Of a stretch of 64,000 nucleotides of DNA, positions 8,676-17,657 are shown in pieces. Within the stretch, counting starts at the first letter, position 1. Every line of letters starts with the position of its first letter. This DNA comes from Clostridia bacterium (lineage in GTDB: Bacteria > Bacillota > Clostridia > Lachnospirales > Anaerotignaceae), in NCBI GenBank assembly GCA_022651385.1, contig JALCQR010000010.1:62001-126000 (forward strand), read 5' to 3'. The position numbers and the translations under genes were made by a program. The notes below the pieces were generated by a model. It searched no databases. It saw only the letters and a program-made list of their open reading frames with translations, and was not told the DNA's origin.

Positions 8676-9965
8676 TCAGCCAAGTGTAGCATCAATCTTA
8701 ATTTTATTCTTGCTTTCATCCGTTATTTTGTTTAAGTTTTTAACAAATATAGCTTCGCCCTTACCCCGTACACAGTCAGGAGTAATAACACATTTTTCTA
8801 TAGTTGGGTCACTCGGTGCCTCATACATTATTTTATTTATGAAGCCCTCGACAATTGCTCTAAGGCCTCTTGCACCAGTACCTCTTTTAATAGCAAGTTT
8901 TGCAATTTCGTGTATTGATTCTTTTTGAAATTCCAATTTGATGTCATCAAGCTGAAATAAATACTGATATTGTTTTATAATGGCGTTTTTAGGTTCCGTA
9001 AGAATACGCACAAGGTCTTCTTCCTTAAGGCTTTCAAGAGAACAAACTACAGGGAGCCTTCCAACAAATTCAGCAATAAGGCCATATTTTATAAGATCCT
9101 GAGGTTGTACTTTCTGTAAAAGCTTATCGTTGTTTATATCGTTTTTGCTTTGAACTTTAGCTCCGAATCCTATAACCTTTTCACCCATCCTGTTTTCAAC
9201 TATTTTTTCAAGGCCTCCGAAAGCACCGCCGCAGATGAAAAGTATATTTGTTGTATTAATCTGTATAAGCTCTTGATGAGGATGTTTTCTTCCTCCCTGA
9301 GGAGGAACTGAAGCTACAGTGCCCTCAAGTATCTTAAGCAACGCCTGCTGAACTCCCTCACCGCTTACATCTCTTGTTATAGACACATTTTCACTTTTCT
9401 TTGTTATCTTGTCTATTTCATCTATATAAACTATACCTCTTTCGGCTTTTTCAATGTCATAGTCGGCAGCCTGAATAAGTTTAAGCAGAATATTTTCAAC
9501 ATCCTCGCCTACATATCCGGCCTCTGTAAGAGTTGTAGCGTCGGCAATTGCAAAAGGCACATCCAAAAGCTTTGCAAGAGTCTGAGCAAGAAGTGTTTTT
9601 CCTACGCCTGTTGGACCAAGTATAAGAATGTTGCTTTTCTGAAGTTCAACATTATCTTTTTTTCTATGTCCGCTTAAAACTCTTTTGTAGTGGTTATATA
9701 CTGCAACCGAAAGAACCCTTTTGGCATTTTCCTGTCCAATAACATAATCATCAAGTATTTCTTTAATTTCCTTAGGCTTAGGTAGCTTTCCGCCGTTGTC
9801 AAGCATCATGCCGCCCTCATCCTCTCCTATTATATCATTGCAGAGTGCCACACATTCGTCACAGATATATACATCAGGTCCGGCGATAAGTTTTTTTACC
9901 TGATCCTGAGTTTTTCCACAAAATGAGCATCTAAGCTGATGTTTGTCATCTGATTTTGATGCCAT
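8676..9965 (-). CDS. clpX: ATP-dependent Clp protease ATP-binding subunit ClpX (429 aa)
   Basis: Unfoldase that feeds substrates to ClpP. An N-terminal zinc-binding domain (CSFCGKTQ ... CDECVALC) is followed by Walker A GPTGVGKT, Walker [11 protein letters not shown], the sensor regions and the [12 protein letters not shown]-type segment (here [13 protein letters not shown]). An ATG at 9974 exists, but AAGGAG is only 2 bases before it and 11 before the ATG at 9965, so translation probably starts MASKSDDKH. It lies 15 bp after clpP in the order tig-clpP-clpX, the usual quality-control cluster, and is terminated by a strong hairpin. Confidence 0.97.
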   Translation of the reverse strand: MASKSDDKHQLRCSFCGKTQDQVKKLIAGPDVYICDECVALCNDIIGEDEGGMMLDNGGKLPKPKEIKEILDDYVIGQENAKRVLSVAVYNHYKRVLSGHRKKDNVELQKSNILILGPTGVGKTLLAQTLAKLLDVPFAIADATTLTEAGYVGEDVENILLKLIQAADYDIEKAERGIVYIDEIDKITKKSENVSITRDVSGEGVQQALLKILEGTVASVPPQGGRKHPHQELIQINTTNILFICGGAFGGLEKIVENRMGEKVIGFGAKVQSKNDINNDKLLQKVQPQDLIKYGLIAEFVGRLPVVCSLESLKEEDLVRILTEPKNAIIKQYQYLFQLDDIKLEFQKESIHEIAKLAIKRGTGARGLRAIVEGFINKIMYEAPSDPTIEKCVITPDCVRGKGEAIFVKNLNKITDESKNKIKIDATLG

Positions 9966-9980
9966 ATTATTCATCTCTCC

Positions 9981-10565
9981 TTAGACAGGCTTGGTGATAA
10001 CGGCATCTATCAAGCCATATTCCTTAGCCTCATCCGCAGACATAAAGTTATCTCTGTCTGTATCTTTTTCAATCTGCTCATAACTTTTTCCTGTGTTTGC
10101 GGCAAGTATTTCATTAAGTCTTTTCTTAGTTTTCAATATATTTTCAGCAACTATGCTGATTTCCGTAGCTTGGCCTCTGGCTCCGCCGGAAGGCTGGTGA
10201 ATCATAATTTCGGAATTCGGCAATGCGTATCTTTTGCCTTTAGCTCCGCCTGTAAGCAGAAAAGCGCCCATGCTGGCAGCCATTCCTATACATATAGTAG
10301 AAACATCCGGTTTTATATACTGCATTGTGTCATAAATAGCCATTCCGGCTGTTACTGAACCTCCGGGGCTGTTTATGTAAAGATTAATATCTTTATCAGG
10401 ATCTTCCGCCGCAAGGAAAAGAAGCTGTGCTACAACAAGAGACGATGTCGTATCATTCACTTCTTCACCAAGAAATATAATCCTGTCTTTAAGCAGCCTC
10501 GAGAAAATATCATATGATCTTTCTCCCCTGCTGCTCTGTTCAATTACATATGGTACAAGACTCAT
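9981..10565 (-). CDS. clpP: ATP-dependent Clp protease proteolytic subunit ClpP (194 aa)
   Basis: Serine protease forming the tetradecameric chamber. Catalytic Ser lies in [11 protein letters not shown], His in [10 protein letters not shown] and the Asp in the following [11 protein letters not shown] region; length is normal for the family. The N-terminal [20 protein letters not shown] is the usual ClpP start. It is preceded by an AGGGAGG site and sits 27 bp after tig, 15 bp before clpX. No CtsR or CIRCE operator was seen around the cluster. Confidence 0.97.
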   Translation of the reverse strand: MSLVPYVIEQSSRGERSYDIFSRLLKDRIIFLGEEVNDTTSSLVVAQLLFLAAEDPDKDINLYINSPGGSVTAGMAIYDTMQYIKPDVSTICIGMAASMGAFLLTGGAKGKRYALPNSEIMIHQPSGGARGQATEISIVAENILKTKKRLNEILAANTGKSYEQIEKDTDRDNFMSADEAKEYGLIDAVITKPV

Positions 10566-10592
10566 ATTAATTCCTCCCTATTTTACGAGGAC

Positions 10593-11888
10593 TTATTTTT
10601 TTTCTGCTTCTACAGCTGAGTCCTCAACAAGTTTCTGTGCTTTCTTTATAAGAAGGTCACCTTCAACATTTTTTCTGTCTTCTTCACCAAAAATCTTGAT
10701 AGCCTTTTCTTTAGCCATACCATAGCTTTCAGCTATCTTTCCAATTTCCTCATCAACTTCTTCTTTTGTTGCTTCAAGTTTTTCTTCTTTTGCGATTTGT
10801 TCAAGAACAAGCCTGCCCTTTACACTCTTAACAGCAGACTCATGGAAAGTTGTTCTAAGTCCATCACGTGTTGTGCCGAGATAATTGCAGTAAGCATCAA
10901 GTGACAGTCCCTGAGCCGAAATATTATTTTCAAAATCAGCTATCATGCTGTCTACTTTATTTTCATACATTACATCAGGAACTTCCATAGTTGCGTTTTC
11001 GACAATGGCGTCTACAACTTTCTCACTTTTTATCTTTGCTGCCTTTGCCTCAGCGATAGTTTTTAGTTTTTCCTCAATGCTCTTTTTATATTCATCAAAC
11101 GTATCAAATTCGGAAACGTCCTGAGCAAAATCATCATTGAGTTCAGGGAGCTCTTTTATACTTATTTCCTTAAGCTCGCAGGCAAATACCGCTGCTTTGC
11201 CGGCAAGGTCTTTTGAGCCGTAGTTTTCAGGGAATGTAACATTTACGTCAAATTTATCTTCTATACTGTGGCCTACAATCTGATCCTCAAATCCATCTAT
11301 AAATGTATGTGAGCCTAAAACAAGGTCATAGCTGTCACTTTGTCCGCCGTCAAATTTTACACCGTCGATAGAACCATCAAAACTGATGTTTACATTATCA
11401 TTTAGCTGAGCCGGCCTGTCTGTTACCTCTATAAGCCTTGCCTGCTGTTCCTGTACTTTTTTAATTTCGGCGTCAACTTCTTCAGGTTTTACCGTTGCTT
11501 CTGTTTTTTCAACTTCTATACCTTTATACTTTCCAAGTTTAACTTCCGGTTTAACTGTTACTTCAACATCAAATTTAATGCCCTCTTTTTTGTCGATCAT
11601 AGGCGCATCTATAGTAGGTCTTGAAACAATATCAAGGCCGAGTTCTTTTACAGCAACTGCGTACTCTGTATTAAGAACAAAGTTTACAGCGTCATCATAA
11701 AATACCTGTGGGCCGTATTCAGCTTCAATAAGCTGTCTCGGAGCTTTGCCTGCTCTGAAACCAGGGAGAGAAATTTTATTTTTATTCTTTTTGTAGGCAT
11801 ATGCCATGCCTTCTTCAAGCTTATCAGGGCCTACTTCAAAAGTGAATTTTACAGTATTATTTTCTTTGCTTATTAATTTAGCATTCAT
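10593..11888 (-). CDS. tig: Trigger factor, ribosome-associated chaperone and PPIase (431 aa)
   Basis: Contains the ribosome-docking signature region (LPGFRAGKAPRQLIE, matching the GFRxGKxP motif), a central FKBP-like domain (DNVNISFDGSIDG ... YDLVLGSHTFIDGFEDQIVG) and a C-terminal helical substrate-binding domain. The start at 11888 (MNAKLISKEN) is chosen because AAGGAGG lies 11 bases upstream; the frame stays open further upstream but without family similarity. First gene of tig-clpP-clpX. A TATAAT near 12013-12018 on the minus strand may be its -10; I see no good -35. Confidence 0.96.
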   Translation of the reverse strand: MNAKLISKENNTVKFTFEVGPDKLEEGMAYAYKKNKNKISLPGFRAGKAPRQLIEAEYGPQVFYDDAVNFVLNTEYAVAVKELGLDIVSRPTIDAPMIDKKEGIKFDVEVTVKPEVKLGKYKGIEVEKTEATVKPEEVDAEIKKVQEQQARLIEVTDRPAQLNDNVNISFDGSIDGVKFDGGQSDSYDLVLGSHTFIDGFEDQIVGHSIEDKFDVNVTFPENYGSKDLAGKAAVFACELKEISIKELPELNDDFAQDVSEFDTFDEYKKSIEEKLKTIAEAKAAKIKSEKVVDAIVENATMEVPDVMYENKVDSMIADFENNISAQGLSLDAYCNYLGTTRDGLRTTFHESAVKSVKGRLVLEQIAKEEKLEATKEEVDEEIGKIAESYGMAKEKAIKIFGEEDRKNVEGDLLIKKAQKLVEDSAVEAEKK

Positions 11889-12049
11889 ATCCGTTGTGTC
11901 CTCCTTAAATTCTATCCGGCTGTAAAGTTTATATTGTAAATATACACTGTCTAACAATTTTCTGTCAAATACGATAATATCACCCGACTGCACAGCTAAA
12001 GCACATTATAACATATATACAATATAAAATCCAGAACAAAATAACGATT

Positions 12050-12340
12050 TTACAATATTTCTATCACTGTATCCACTATCTGAGCCTCAGTATTATTTTC
12101 GATAAAATCCAGCACATTATCTATTATGCTGTTGGCATGCCTGACCTCATTTGTAACACAGGCAAAACCTATAACAATAAGCTTATGAACATCTTGGTCA
12201 TCGACCTCCGCAGCCGAAACATTGAATTTATGCCGCACCCTGTCGATAAGACTTTTGACAATCATTCTCTTCCCTTTTAGCGATGAAACCCAGTCAGCCT
12301 GCAAAGTAACAGTACAAGTACCAATTATCATAAGCTTCAA
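12050..12340 (-). CDS. DUF503 family protein (YlxP-like, 96 aa)
   Basis: Matches the DUF503 pattern: MKLMIIGTCTVTLQADWVSSLKGKR, the invariant LKxKR followed by a helix, VAEVDDQD-like AAEVDDQDVHKLIVIGFACVTN, and a C-terminal helix. In many Firmicutes the family (YlxP) sits near translation genes; its biochemical role is not established. Start overlaps the stop of the preceding exporter gene by 4 bp (ATGA), so it is co-translated with the ThrE pair here. Confidence 0.85.
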   Translation of the reverse strand: MKLMIIGTCTVTLQADWVSSLKGKRMIVKSLIDRVRHKFNVSAAEVDDQDVHKLIVIGFACVTNEVRHANSIIDNVLDFIENNTEAQIVDTVIEIL

Positions 12341-12792
12341 CTCCTGTTTTCTTTTATTCTAAGTCTCTTTCCAATGTCATTAAACCATTTCTGAGGAAAA
12401 GCCGAGCCAATCACTATCCCAAGAGCAATGGCAAAAGCAATTTTAAAAGTCAGCACTCCCATTATAACACCCTGAAGAACATTTCCGTTAAGTGTATAAT
12501 AAGCAGTATAATAAAGGTTTGAGCCTGGAACAAGAGGGAATATGCCTGTAACAATAAAAATCGTTGCCGGCACCATTCTGATTACTGAAAAGAGTCTGGC
12601 GGCAACAGTCATAGCAAGAGATGCAAAAAGCGTTGCAGCAACTGCAGACGCGCCTAAATTCATAGCTATAAGATATATAATATAACCCACAGTTCCGGTT
12701 ACTATGCAGTGTATATATTGCTTCTTTGGAACATAGAACAGCACAGCAAAGGCCCATACACCGATTATTGTGGCTATAGTTTTCCCCATCAT
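12337..12792 (-). CDS. Threonine/serine exporter, C-terminal half (ThrE_2/DUF3815 type, 151 aa)
   Basis: Integral membrane protein with about five hydrophobic helices and the typical ARLFSVIRMVPATIFIVTGIFPLVPG motif near the middle. Together with the next gene upstream it makes the two-gene version of the ThrE exporter, which is one polypeptide in Corynebacterium. The first ATG of MMGK at 12792 is chosen: GGGAGG, part of the end of the upstream gene, lies 9 bases before it. It is followed by DUF503 with a 4-bp overlap. Confidence 0.88.
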   Translation of the reverse strand: MMGKTIATIIGVWAFAVLFYVPKKQYIHCIVTGTVGYIIYLIAMNLGASAVAATLFASLAMTVAARLFSVIRMVPATIFIVTGIFPLVPGSNLYYTAYYTLNGNVLQGVIMGVLTFKIAFAIALGIVIGSAFPQKWFNDIGKRLRIKENRS

Positions 12793-12794
12793 AA

Positions 12795-13571
12795 TCAAAC
12801 ACCTCCCAAAGCCTTTATAATCACAAGTGCCGCGCCTACTCCCGAGGCTATGCACACCGCAGTCATAAGAGCTATCATAAGATGAATGATACCGGAAACG
12901 TAATTGCTGTTAAACAGTTCTCTTACCGCCGTAGTAAATACCACACCCGGAAAAAGAGAGATGACGGAACCTATTACTATCATGTTAAACGAGCCGTTTA
13001 TACCAAAATGCACTGCAGTGGCCGAACCAAGAGTAACGAGAGCACTGCCTATTATGCATGAGAAAAAATACGATATTTTTCTTCTTGATAAAAACATAAG
13101 AAAAATCTGAAGCAGTATGCCAAGTACCGCAGCTACAACACATTCCGTCATGCGTGCTCCAAGTATATAGCAAAATGCGCCGCTTCCCATACCGCATGCA
13201 AAAGCCATAAAAGGCACATTGTCTTTTTCCAATTTTGTACAGTCATTCAGCTTTTTCATTGCTACTTCAGGCGAATATCTGTTTTCACATATTTCTCTTG
13301 AAACAGCATTAACCTTTATAATCATATCAAGACGTACTATAACCGGTATAACATCTCTTATAGCACCGTAATTATAGTTTGTGTTTTCGCCTATAGTAAC
13401 GAATATGCCGTTTGATATTACATATACTCTGCCGTCAGTAACTCCATAGCTTTCAAGGATACGGTATATTGTGTCATTTACACGGAATATCTCAGCGCCG
13501 TTTTTAAGCAGCAGTTCACCTGCAAGTATTGCAGTATTAAGAATCATTTTGCGTTCTTTCAATGCCTGCAC
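12795..13571 (-). CDS. Threonine/serine exporter, N-terminal half (ThrE_1/DUF1212 type, 258 aa)
   Basis: Cytosolic N-terminal domain with the family features NTAILAGELLLKNGAEIFRVNDTI, YVISNGIFVTI and RLDMIIKVNAVSREI, followed by about five membrane helices (AFACGMGSGAFCYILG ... MIALMTAVCIASGVGAAL). Known members export threonine and serine by proton motive force. GTG at 13571 is preceded by GAGGGG with 7-base spacing; the ATG eight codons later is an alternative. The stop is followed two bases later by the start of the C-terminal half. Confidence 0.88.
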   Translation of the reverse strand: MQALKERKMILNTAILAGELLLKNGAEIFRVNDTIYRILESYGVTDGRVYVISNGIFVTIGENTNYNYGAIRDVIPVIVRLDMIIKVNAVSREICENRYSPEVAMKKLNDCTKLEKDNVPFMAFACGMGSGAFCYILGARMTECVVAAVLGILLQIFLMFLSRRKISYFFSCIIGSALVTLGSATAVHFGINGSFNMIVIGSVISLFPGVVFTTAVRELFNSNYVSGIIHLMIALMTAVCIASGVGAALVIIKALGGV

Positions 13572-13730
13572 TTTCCTACCCCTCTCGGTTGTAATTTTAA
13601 CACTAAGATGTATATTTGTCCCTTTAAGAATTATGAATATTTGCTTAACTCAAAGTCATAGTAAGAAATTATATTGCCTTTTTAGTATATCACATGCTCA
13701 CATAAACACTCAATGTGAATCAAAAAATTT

Positions 13731-13761
13731 AAAAAACGATACCCTCATCTTGAGAATACCG
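13731..13761 (-). terminator. Rho-independent terminator after the XRE-desulfoferrodoxin gene
   Basis: Minus strand CGGTATTCTCA-AGA-TGAGGGTATCG forms an 11-bp stem (three G-T pairs) followed by six T. It begins about 27 bases past the stop at 13788. Confidence 0.85.
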
Positions 13762-13787
13762 CAGTTAATATTACGCTTTTAGAAACC

Positions 13788-14372
13788 TTAAACTCTTATT
13801 TTAAAAAGTCCATGTTTATTACAATAGGCATAAATAATTCCATGTCCAACTATATGAAACCTGCATTCAGGATTTTGTTCAGGATAAAGTTTTATTATAC
13901 TTAGTTTATCACTTGTTACATAAGAAAAAAACGAAATATAATGTTCCTTTTCCATAGGATGATTTATTGTGACAAAATAATCATTTTCTATTCTTTCAAT
14001 ATTTATACAGTGTCCTTCATCCGATTTTTCGGCTTCCAGTACAGGCATCTTTATTCCGCAGCAGCTAAAAGAGCCCTCACCCGTCGAATGTATTATGTTT
14101 CCGCATACAGGACAGACATAAAAACATTCCTTAAGCATATTTGAAGCCTTATTTCTGTTAATCATGCACTCACCCGAAATCAATTCTGAAACAGATACCC
14201 CCAAAGCTTTTGAAATCGGTTCTATAAGCGTTATATCAGGCATTCCTCTTTGTGTTTCCCATTTTGACACTGTTTTATCACTTACCGATAATAATTCGGC
14301 AAGCTGTTTTTGCGTATATCCTTTCTTCTCACGCAGTGATTTTATTGTACTTCCCGTAACATAGCTTGTCAT
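13788..14372 (-). CDS. XRE regulator fused to a complete desulfoferrodoxin domain (194 aa)
   Basis: Residues about 8-65 are an XRE helix-turn-helix (TIKSLREKKGYTQKQLAELL, then SDKTVSKWETQRGMPD). Residues 83-194 match desulfoferrodoxin: C87, C90, C104, C105 for the rubredoxin-like centre I, and H121, H138, H144, C184, H187 for the superoxide-reductase centre II (spacing H-x5-H and C-x2-H as in the enzyme). The lysine that precedes the first His in active superoxide reductases is a glycine here (E119-G120-H121). A redox- or superoxide-responsive repressor is the simplest reading; enzyme activity is possible but less likely. Start at 14372 is set by GAGGAG 10 bases upstream. The dyad-binding target is unknown. 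Confidence 0.85.
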   Translation of the reverse strand: MTSYVTGSTIKSLREKKGYTQKQLAELLSVSDKTVSKWETQRGMPDITLIEPISKALGVSVSELISGECMINRNKASNMLKECFYVCPVCGNIIHSTGEGSFSCCGIKMPVLEAEKSDEGHCINIERIENDYFVTINHPMEKEHYISFFSYVTSDKLSIIKLYPEQNPECRFHIVGHGIIYAYCNKHGLFKIRV

Positions 14373-14452
14373 TTTTGTTTCACTCCTCTCATCAGAAATG
14401 ATAACTGCTACAGTCTTAAAATACAACCTACGCTGCGCAGAGTCAGTATAAT

Positions 14453-14490
14453 AAAAAACGCCGTATATATTTACACACAGGGCGTTTTTT
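14453..14490. terminator. Terminator after engB
   Basis: aaaaaacgcc (14453-14462) and ggcgtttttt (14481-14490) form a perfect 10-bp stem; the outer A/T runs give a U-tract on either strand. Confidence 0.85.
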
Positions 14491-14492
14491 CA

Positions 14493-15077
14493 TCATACTT
14501 CAAACTCACGTTCAATAACATCCAGTATTTCATCTCTTCCCGATTTATTAAGACCGGAAAACGGTATAATAATTCCGTCTGTCATTTTAAAAGATTTCTT
14601 TATCATATTTATGTTTTTTTGTATCTGGCTTCTGTTTATTTTGTCGCTTTTTGTGGCAACAATTATTATTTTATATCCGAAGTGTTTAAGCCAATTATAC
14701 ATTATTTTGTCGTTTTCTCCCGGTTCATGGCGTATATCTATAAGAAGTACAATACCTACAAGTTCTTTTCTTTTTTGCAGGTATTCTTCAGTCATCCTGC
14801 CCCATTTTTCTATATCACTTTTTGCGGCTTTTGCATAGCCGTAGCCCGGCACATCAACAATATAAAACCTGCCGTCTGCATCATAAAAATTTATGGTTCT
14901 TGTCTTCCCAGGCTGTGAACTGGTTCTTGCAAGATTTTTTCTGTTCATCAGTGCATTAATTAAAGTTGACTTGCCTACATTTGATTTGCCGGCAAAAGCA
15001 ATTTCTTTTTTTCCGTCTGTGGGATATTGCTTGAAACTCACTCCGATTGCCGCAAGCGATGATTTTTTTATCTCCAT
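14493..15077 (-). CDS. engB: Ribosome-biogenesis GTPase EngB/YsxC (194 aa)
   Basis: TrmE-Era-EngA-EngB family GTPase acting in large-subunit assembly. G1 is GKSNVGKSTLINAL, then SSQPGKTRTINFY (G2), DVPGYGYAKA (G3) and ATKSDK (G4). The ATG lies inside the last codons of lon (10-bp overlap) with GAAGGAG just upstream, so it is translationally coupled to lon as in many Firmicutes (lon-engB). Confidence 0.96.
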   Translation of the reverse strand: MEIKKSSLAAIGVSFKQYPTDGKKEIAFAGKSNVGKSTLINALMNRKNLARTSSQPGKTRTINFYDADGRFYIVDVPGYGYAKAAKSDIEKWGRMTEEYLQKRKELVGIVLLIDIRHEPGENDKIMYNWLKHFGYKIIIVATKSDKINRSQIQKNINMIKKSFKMTDGIIIPFSGLNKSGRDEILDVIEREFEV

Positions 15078-16858
15078 ACGTTTTCTCCTTCAGCAACTGC
15101 CGTATTAAGCACATCGCTCATATTTGATGCCCTAATAAATTCAAGATTCTCTTTAATTTCTTCCGGTATATCCTTTACCTGAGGTTCGTTTTCACTCGGT
15201 ACAATAATAGTGTCTATGCCCACCATTTTAGCAGCCATTACCTTTTCTTTAAGCCCGCCTATAGGAAGCACACGTCCAGTAATTGTAATCTCTCCTGTCA
15301 TAGCCACATCGTTTCTTACCTTTGCTCCTGTAAGAGCGCTAATCATGGCTGTAGCCATTGTAATACCGGCAGACGGTCCGTCTTTAGGCACAGCACCCTC
15401 TGGTATATGAATATGTATATCGGTGTTTTTATAAAAATCAGAATCAATTGCAAATTTGTTGCTGTTTGACCTTATATAGCTCAAAGCAGCCTTTGCTGAT
15501 TCTTTCATAACATCTCCCATATTCCCTGTAAGCTCAATTTTTCCTGTACCTTTCATTGTTCCTGCTTCAACTTCAATAGTAACTCCGCCTACGCTTGTCC
15601 ACGCAAGACCTCTCACTACTCCAACAAGCGGTTCTTTGTTTTTCATTTCTCTTGTAAACTTACGTGTGCCGAGAAAGTCTTCCAAGTTACTTTTAGTTAC
15701 TTTTACACTCTTTCTTTTGCCTTCAAGAATTTTTATAACACTTCTACGGCATATTTTTTCTATCATTCTTTCAAGCTGCCTTACTCCGGCCTCACGTGTA
15801 TATCCGTCTATTATTTCTTCAATTACGTTTTCGTCTATCTTCACTTTGCTTTTATTAAGGCCCGAATATTTAAGCTGTTTAGGATATAGATATCTCATTG
15901 CAATGTTTTTCTTCTCATCTATAGTATAGCCGCTTATATTAATGATTTCCATTCTGTCTCTGAGTGGTGCCGGTATAGCGGAAACGTCATTTGCCGTACA
16001 TATAAAAAGCACATTTGATAAATCATATGGTATTTCAAGATAGTGGTCGTTAAAATTGTTGTTTTGTTCTCTGTCAAGCACCTCAAGAAGAGCAGATGCC
16101 GGGTCTCCGTTATAGCCTTTTGAAAGCTTGTCAACTTCATCAAGAAGTATAAGCGGATTAATAACCTTAGCCTGTTTCATAGCGTTTATAATTCTTCCGC
16201 TCATTGCTCCAATATAAGTCCTTCTGTGGCCTCTGATTTCAGCTTCGTCTTTTATGCCACCTAAGCTCATTCTTACGTATTCTCTGCCTGTAGCTCTGGC
16301 AATAGATTTTGCTATTGAGGTTTTGCCTACTCCCGGAGGGCCTACAAAACATATTATTGAAGAATGGTCCTCGCCGCTGTTAATATGCACTGCCAAAAAC
16401 TCAATTATTCTTTCTTTTATGTCTTTTAAACCATAATGGTCGTTTTCAAGTATCTTTTCAGCCTTTTTTAAGTCGGTATTTTCTTTGGTTTTTTCCGTCC
16501 ACGGAAGCTCAAGAATATGTTCAACATAAAGTCTTGAAACATTTGCCTCCGGAGATGCCAGCTGCATTTTTGACATTCTGTCTATTTCACGCTCTACTGT
16601 TTTTGATACGTATTGAGGAAATTTTTTTTCTTTTGCTTTGTTTTTAAATTCTTCAACAAGCGACTGCATTCCGTCTTTATCGCCGAGTTTTTCCTGTATT
16701 ACTTTAAGCTGTTCGCGAAGATAGTATTCCCTTTGGGTGGTATCAAGATTGCTTTTGACTTGTGTCTCAATTTCGTTTTTTAGTCTTAGTATCTGCAGCT
16801 CTGAGCTGAGTTTTTGAATAACAAATTCCAAACGTTTGACAGGACTAAGGTATTTCAA
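15068..16858 (-). CDS. lon: Lon protease, AAA+ and protease part, separated from its N-terminus by a frameshift
   Basis: Carries the rest of LonA: coiled-coil region with TTQREYYLREQLKVIQEKLG, Walker A GPPGVGKT, Walker B LILLDEVDKL, and the Lon protease domain with Ser in KDGPSAG and Lys in GGLKEKVMAA. The protein-like similarity begins at the frameshift, not at a real start; the first available codon is a TTG with no ribosome site. The upstream ORF ends in CCT TAG exactly where Lon homologues continue (KQEILE-x-x-x-V-K-x-RL). Removing one C/G of the GG pair at 16849-16850 restores a single ORF of about 780 residues, normal Lon length. Confidence 0.9.
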   Translation of the reverse strand: MKYLSPVKRLEFVIQKLSSELQILRLKNEIETQVKSNLDTTQREYYLREQLKVIQEKLGDKDGMQSLVEEFKNKAKEKKFPQYVSKTVEREIDRMSKMQLASPEANVSRLYVEHILELPWTEKTKENTDLKKAEKILENDHYGLKDIKERIIEFLAVHINSGEDHSSIICFVGPPGVGKTSIAKSIARATGREYVRMSLGGIKDEAEIRGHRRTYIGAMSGRIINAMKQAKVINPLILLDEVDKLSKGYNGDPASALLEVLDREQNNNFNDHYLEIPYDLSNVLFICTANDVSAIPAPLRDRMEIINISGYTIDEKKNIAMRYLYPKQLKYSGLNKSKVKIDENVIEEIIDGYTREAGVRQLERMIEKICRRSVIKILEGKRKSVKVTKSNLEDFLGTRKFTREMKNKEPLVGVVRGLAWTSVGGVTIEVEAGTMKGTGKIELTGNMGDVMKESAKAALSYIRSNSNKFAIDSDFYKNTDIHIHIPEGAVPKDGPSAGITMATAMISALTGAKVRNDVAMTGEITITGRVLPIGGLKEKVMAAKMVGIDTIIVPSENEPQVKDIPEEIKENLEFIRASNMSDVLNTAVAEGENVWR

Positions 16859-17405
16859 GTATTTCCTGCTTTACCTCATTGTCAATATTAATCCCTGCTG
16901 CTATGCTGTCGGCAACCTCTCCGGGAGTTTTGGCTGAAACCATTGTAAGCATTGTGTCCGTTTCAGGCATACGTTTATTTATTTTCAAATATTCATCAAA
17001 CATATCATTGCCGCATCTCATGAGAGCCTGGCATTGGATATCGTTTTTTAAATCCTGGTCATCTTTTTCATCTATTACCAAAACGTCCACTGTCATGTAA
17101 TCGTCAACAAACAGCTTTTCTATTTTTGCTCTTGAAATACCCTCAACTATTACGTGCGTAATATTTCCGGGCAGTTTAAGCACCTGCTTTATAGACGACA
17201 CTGTTCCGACAGTATATAAATCGTCTACATCCGGATCATTTTTTCTTATATCCTTCTGCGATACAAGAAAAACATTTTCATTGTTTTTCTGAGCCGCGTC
17301 TATAGCTTTAAGAGAGCTTTCACGTCCAACCGGAAAACTTATAACCATGTTTGGAAAAACCGTTATACCTCTTAAAGGAATAACCGGCAGATTTTGTACA
17401 CTCAT
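16845..17405 (-). CDS. lon: Lon protease N-terminal substrate-binding domain, truncated by frameshift (186 aa)
   Basis: The LAN/PUA-like domain of LonA: NLPVIPLRGITVFPNMVISFPVGR, then TVGTVSSIKQVLKLPG and a helical end DNEVKQEILEIP, after which the frame stops with TAG. In homologues the chain continues directly into the region found in the neighbouring frame. The ATG at 17405 follows GAGGTG by 6 bases; a GTG at 17414 is part of the ribosome site. A promoter lies 45-70 bp upstream. Could be a single-base sequencing or assembly error, a true inactivating mutation, or a recoding site. Confidence 0.9.
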   Translation of the reverse strand: MSVQNLPVIPLRGITVFPNMVISFPVGRESSLKAIDAAQKNNENVFLVSQKDIRKNDPDVDDLYTVGTVSSIKQVLKLPGNITHVIVEGISRAKIEKLFVDDYMTVDVLVIDEKDDQDLKNDIQCQALMRCGNDMFDEYLKINKRMPETDTMLTMVSAKTPGEVADSIAAGINIDNEVKQEILEIP

Positions 17406-17448
17406 CAAAATCACCTCAATATTGCCTATATTATCACTTAAGTATCAC

Positions 17449-17477
17449 ATTATACACCAAATGACTATACCGAACAA
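17449..17477 (-). promoter_or_regulatory. Promoter of lon-engB
   Basis: Minus strand TTGTTC (17477-17472), 17-bp spacer, TATAAT (17454-17449). Confidence 0.65.
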
Positions 17478-17572
17478 GTACGAATACCTAATCATATTGA
17501 AAAAACTTAGTCTATATATTACCTTTTCTTTATTTTTATTCATTTATTAAATAAATAAAATATTATACTCGC

Positions 17573-17628
17573 AAAAAAAATCAGTATTTCTGCCGTACAT
17601 TTCTGTGCCGGAAATGCTGATTTTTTTT
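17573..17628 (-). terminator. Rho-independent terminator after ilvE
   Basis: Minus strand AAAAATCAGCATTTC pairs with GAAATACTGATTTTT (one mismatch) around a GC-containing inner hairpin; eight T follow. It sits about 30-85 bp past the ilvE stop. Confidence 0.85.
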
Positions 17629-17657
17629 ACAAATTTATATGTAATAAAATCAAATAA

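Noticed and set aside
8676-17477. CIRCE or CtsR operators for clp and lon genes
   Set aside because: I looked for TTAGCACTC-N9-GAGTGCTAA and for tandem GGTCAAA heptads upstream of tig, clpP, clpX and lon and saw none.
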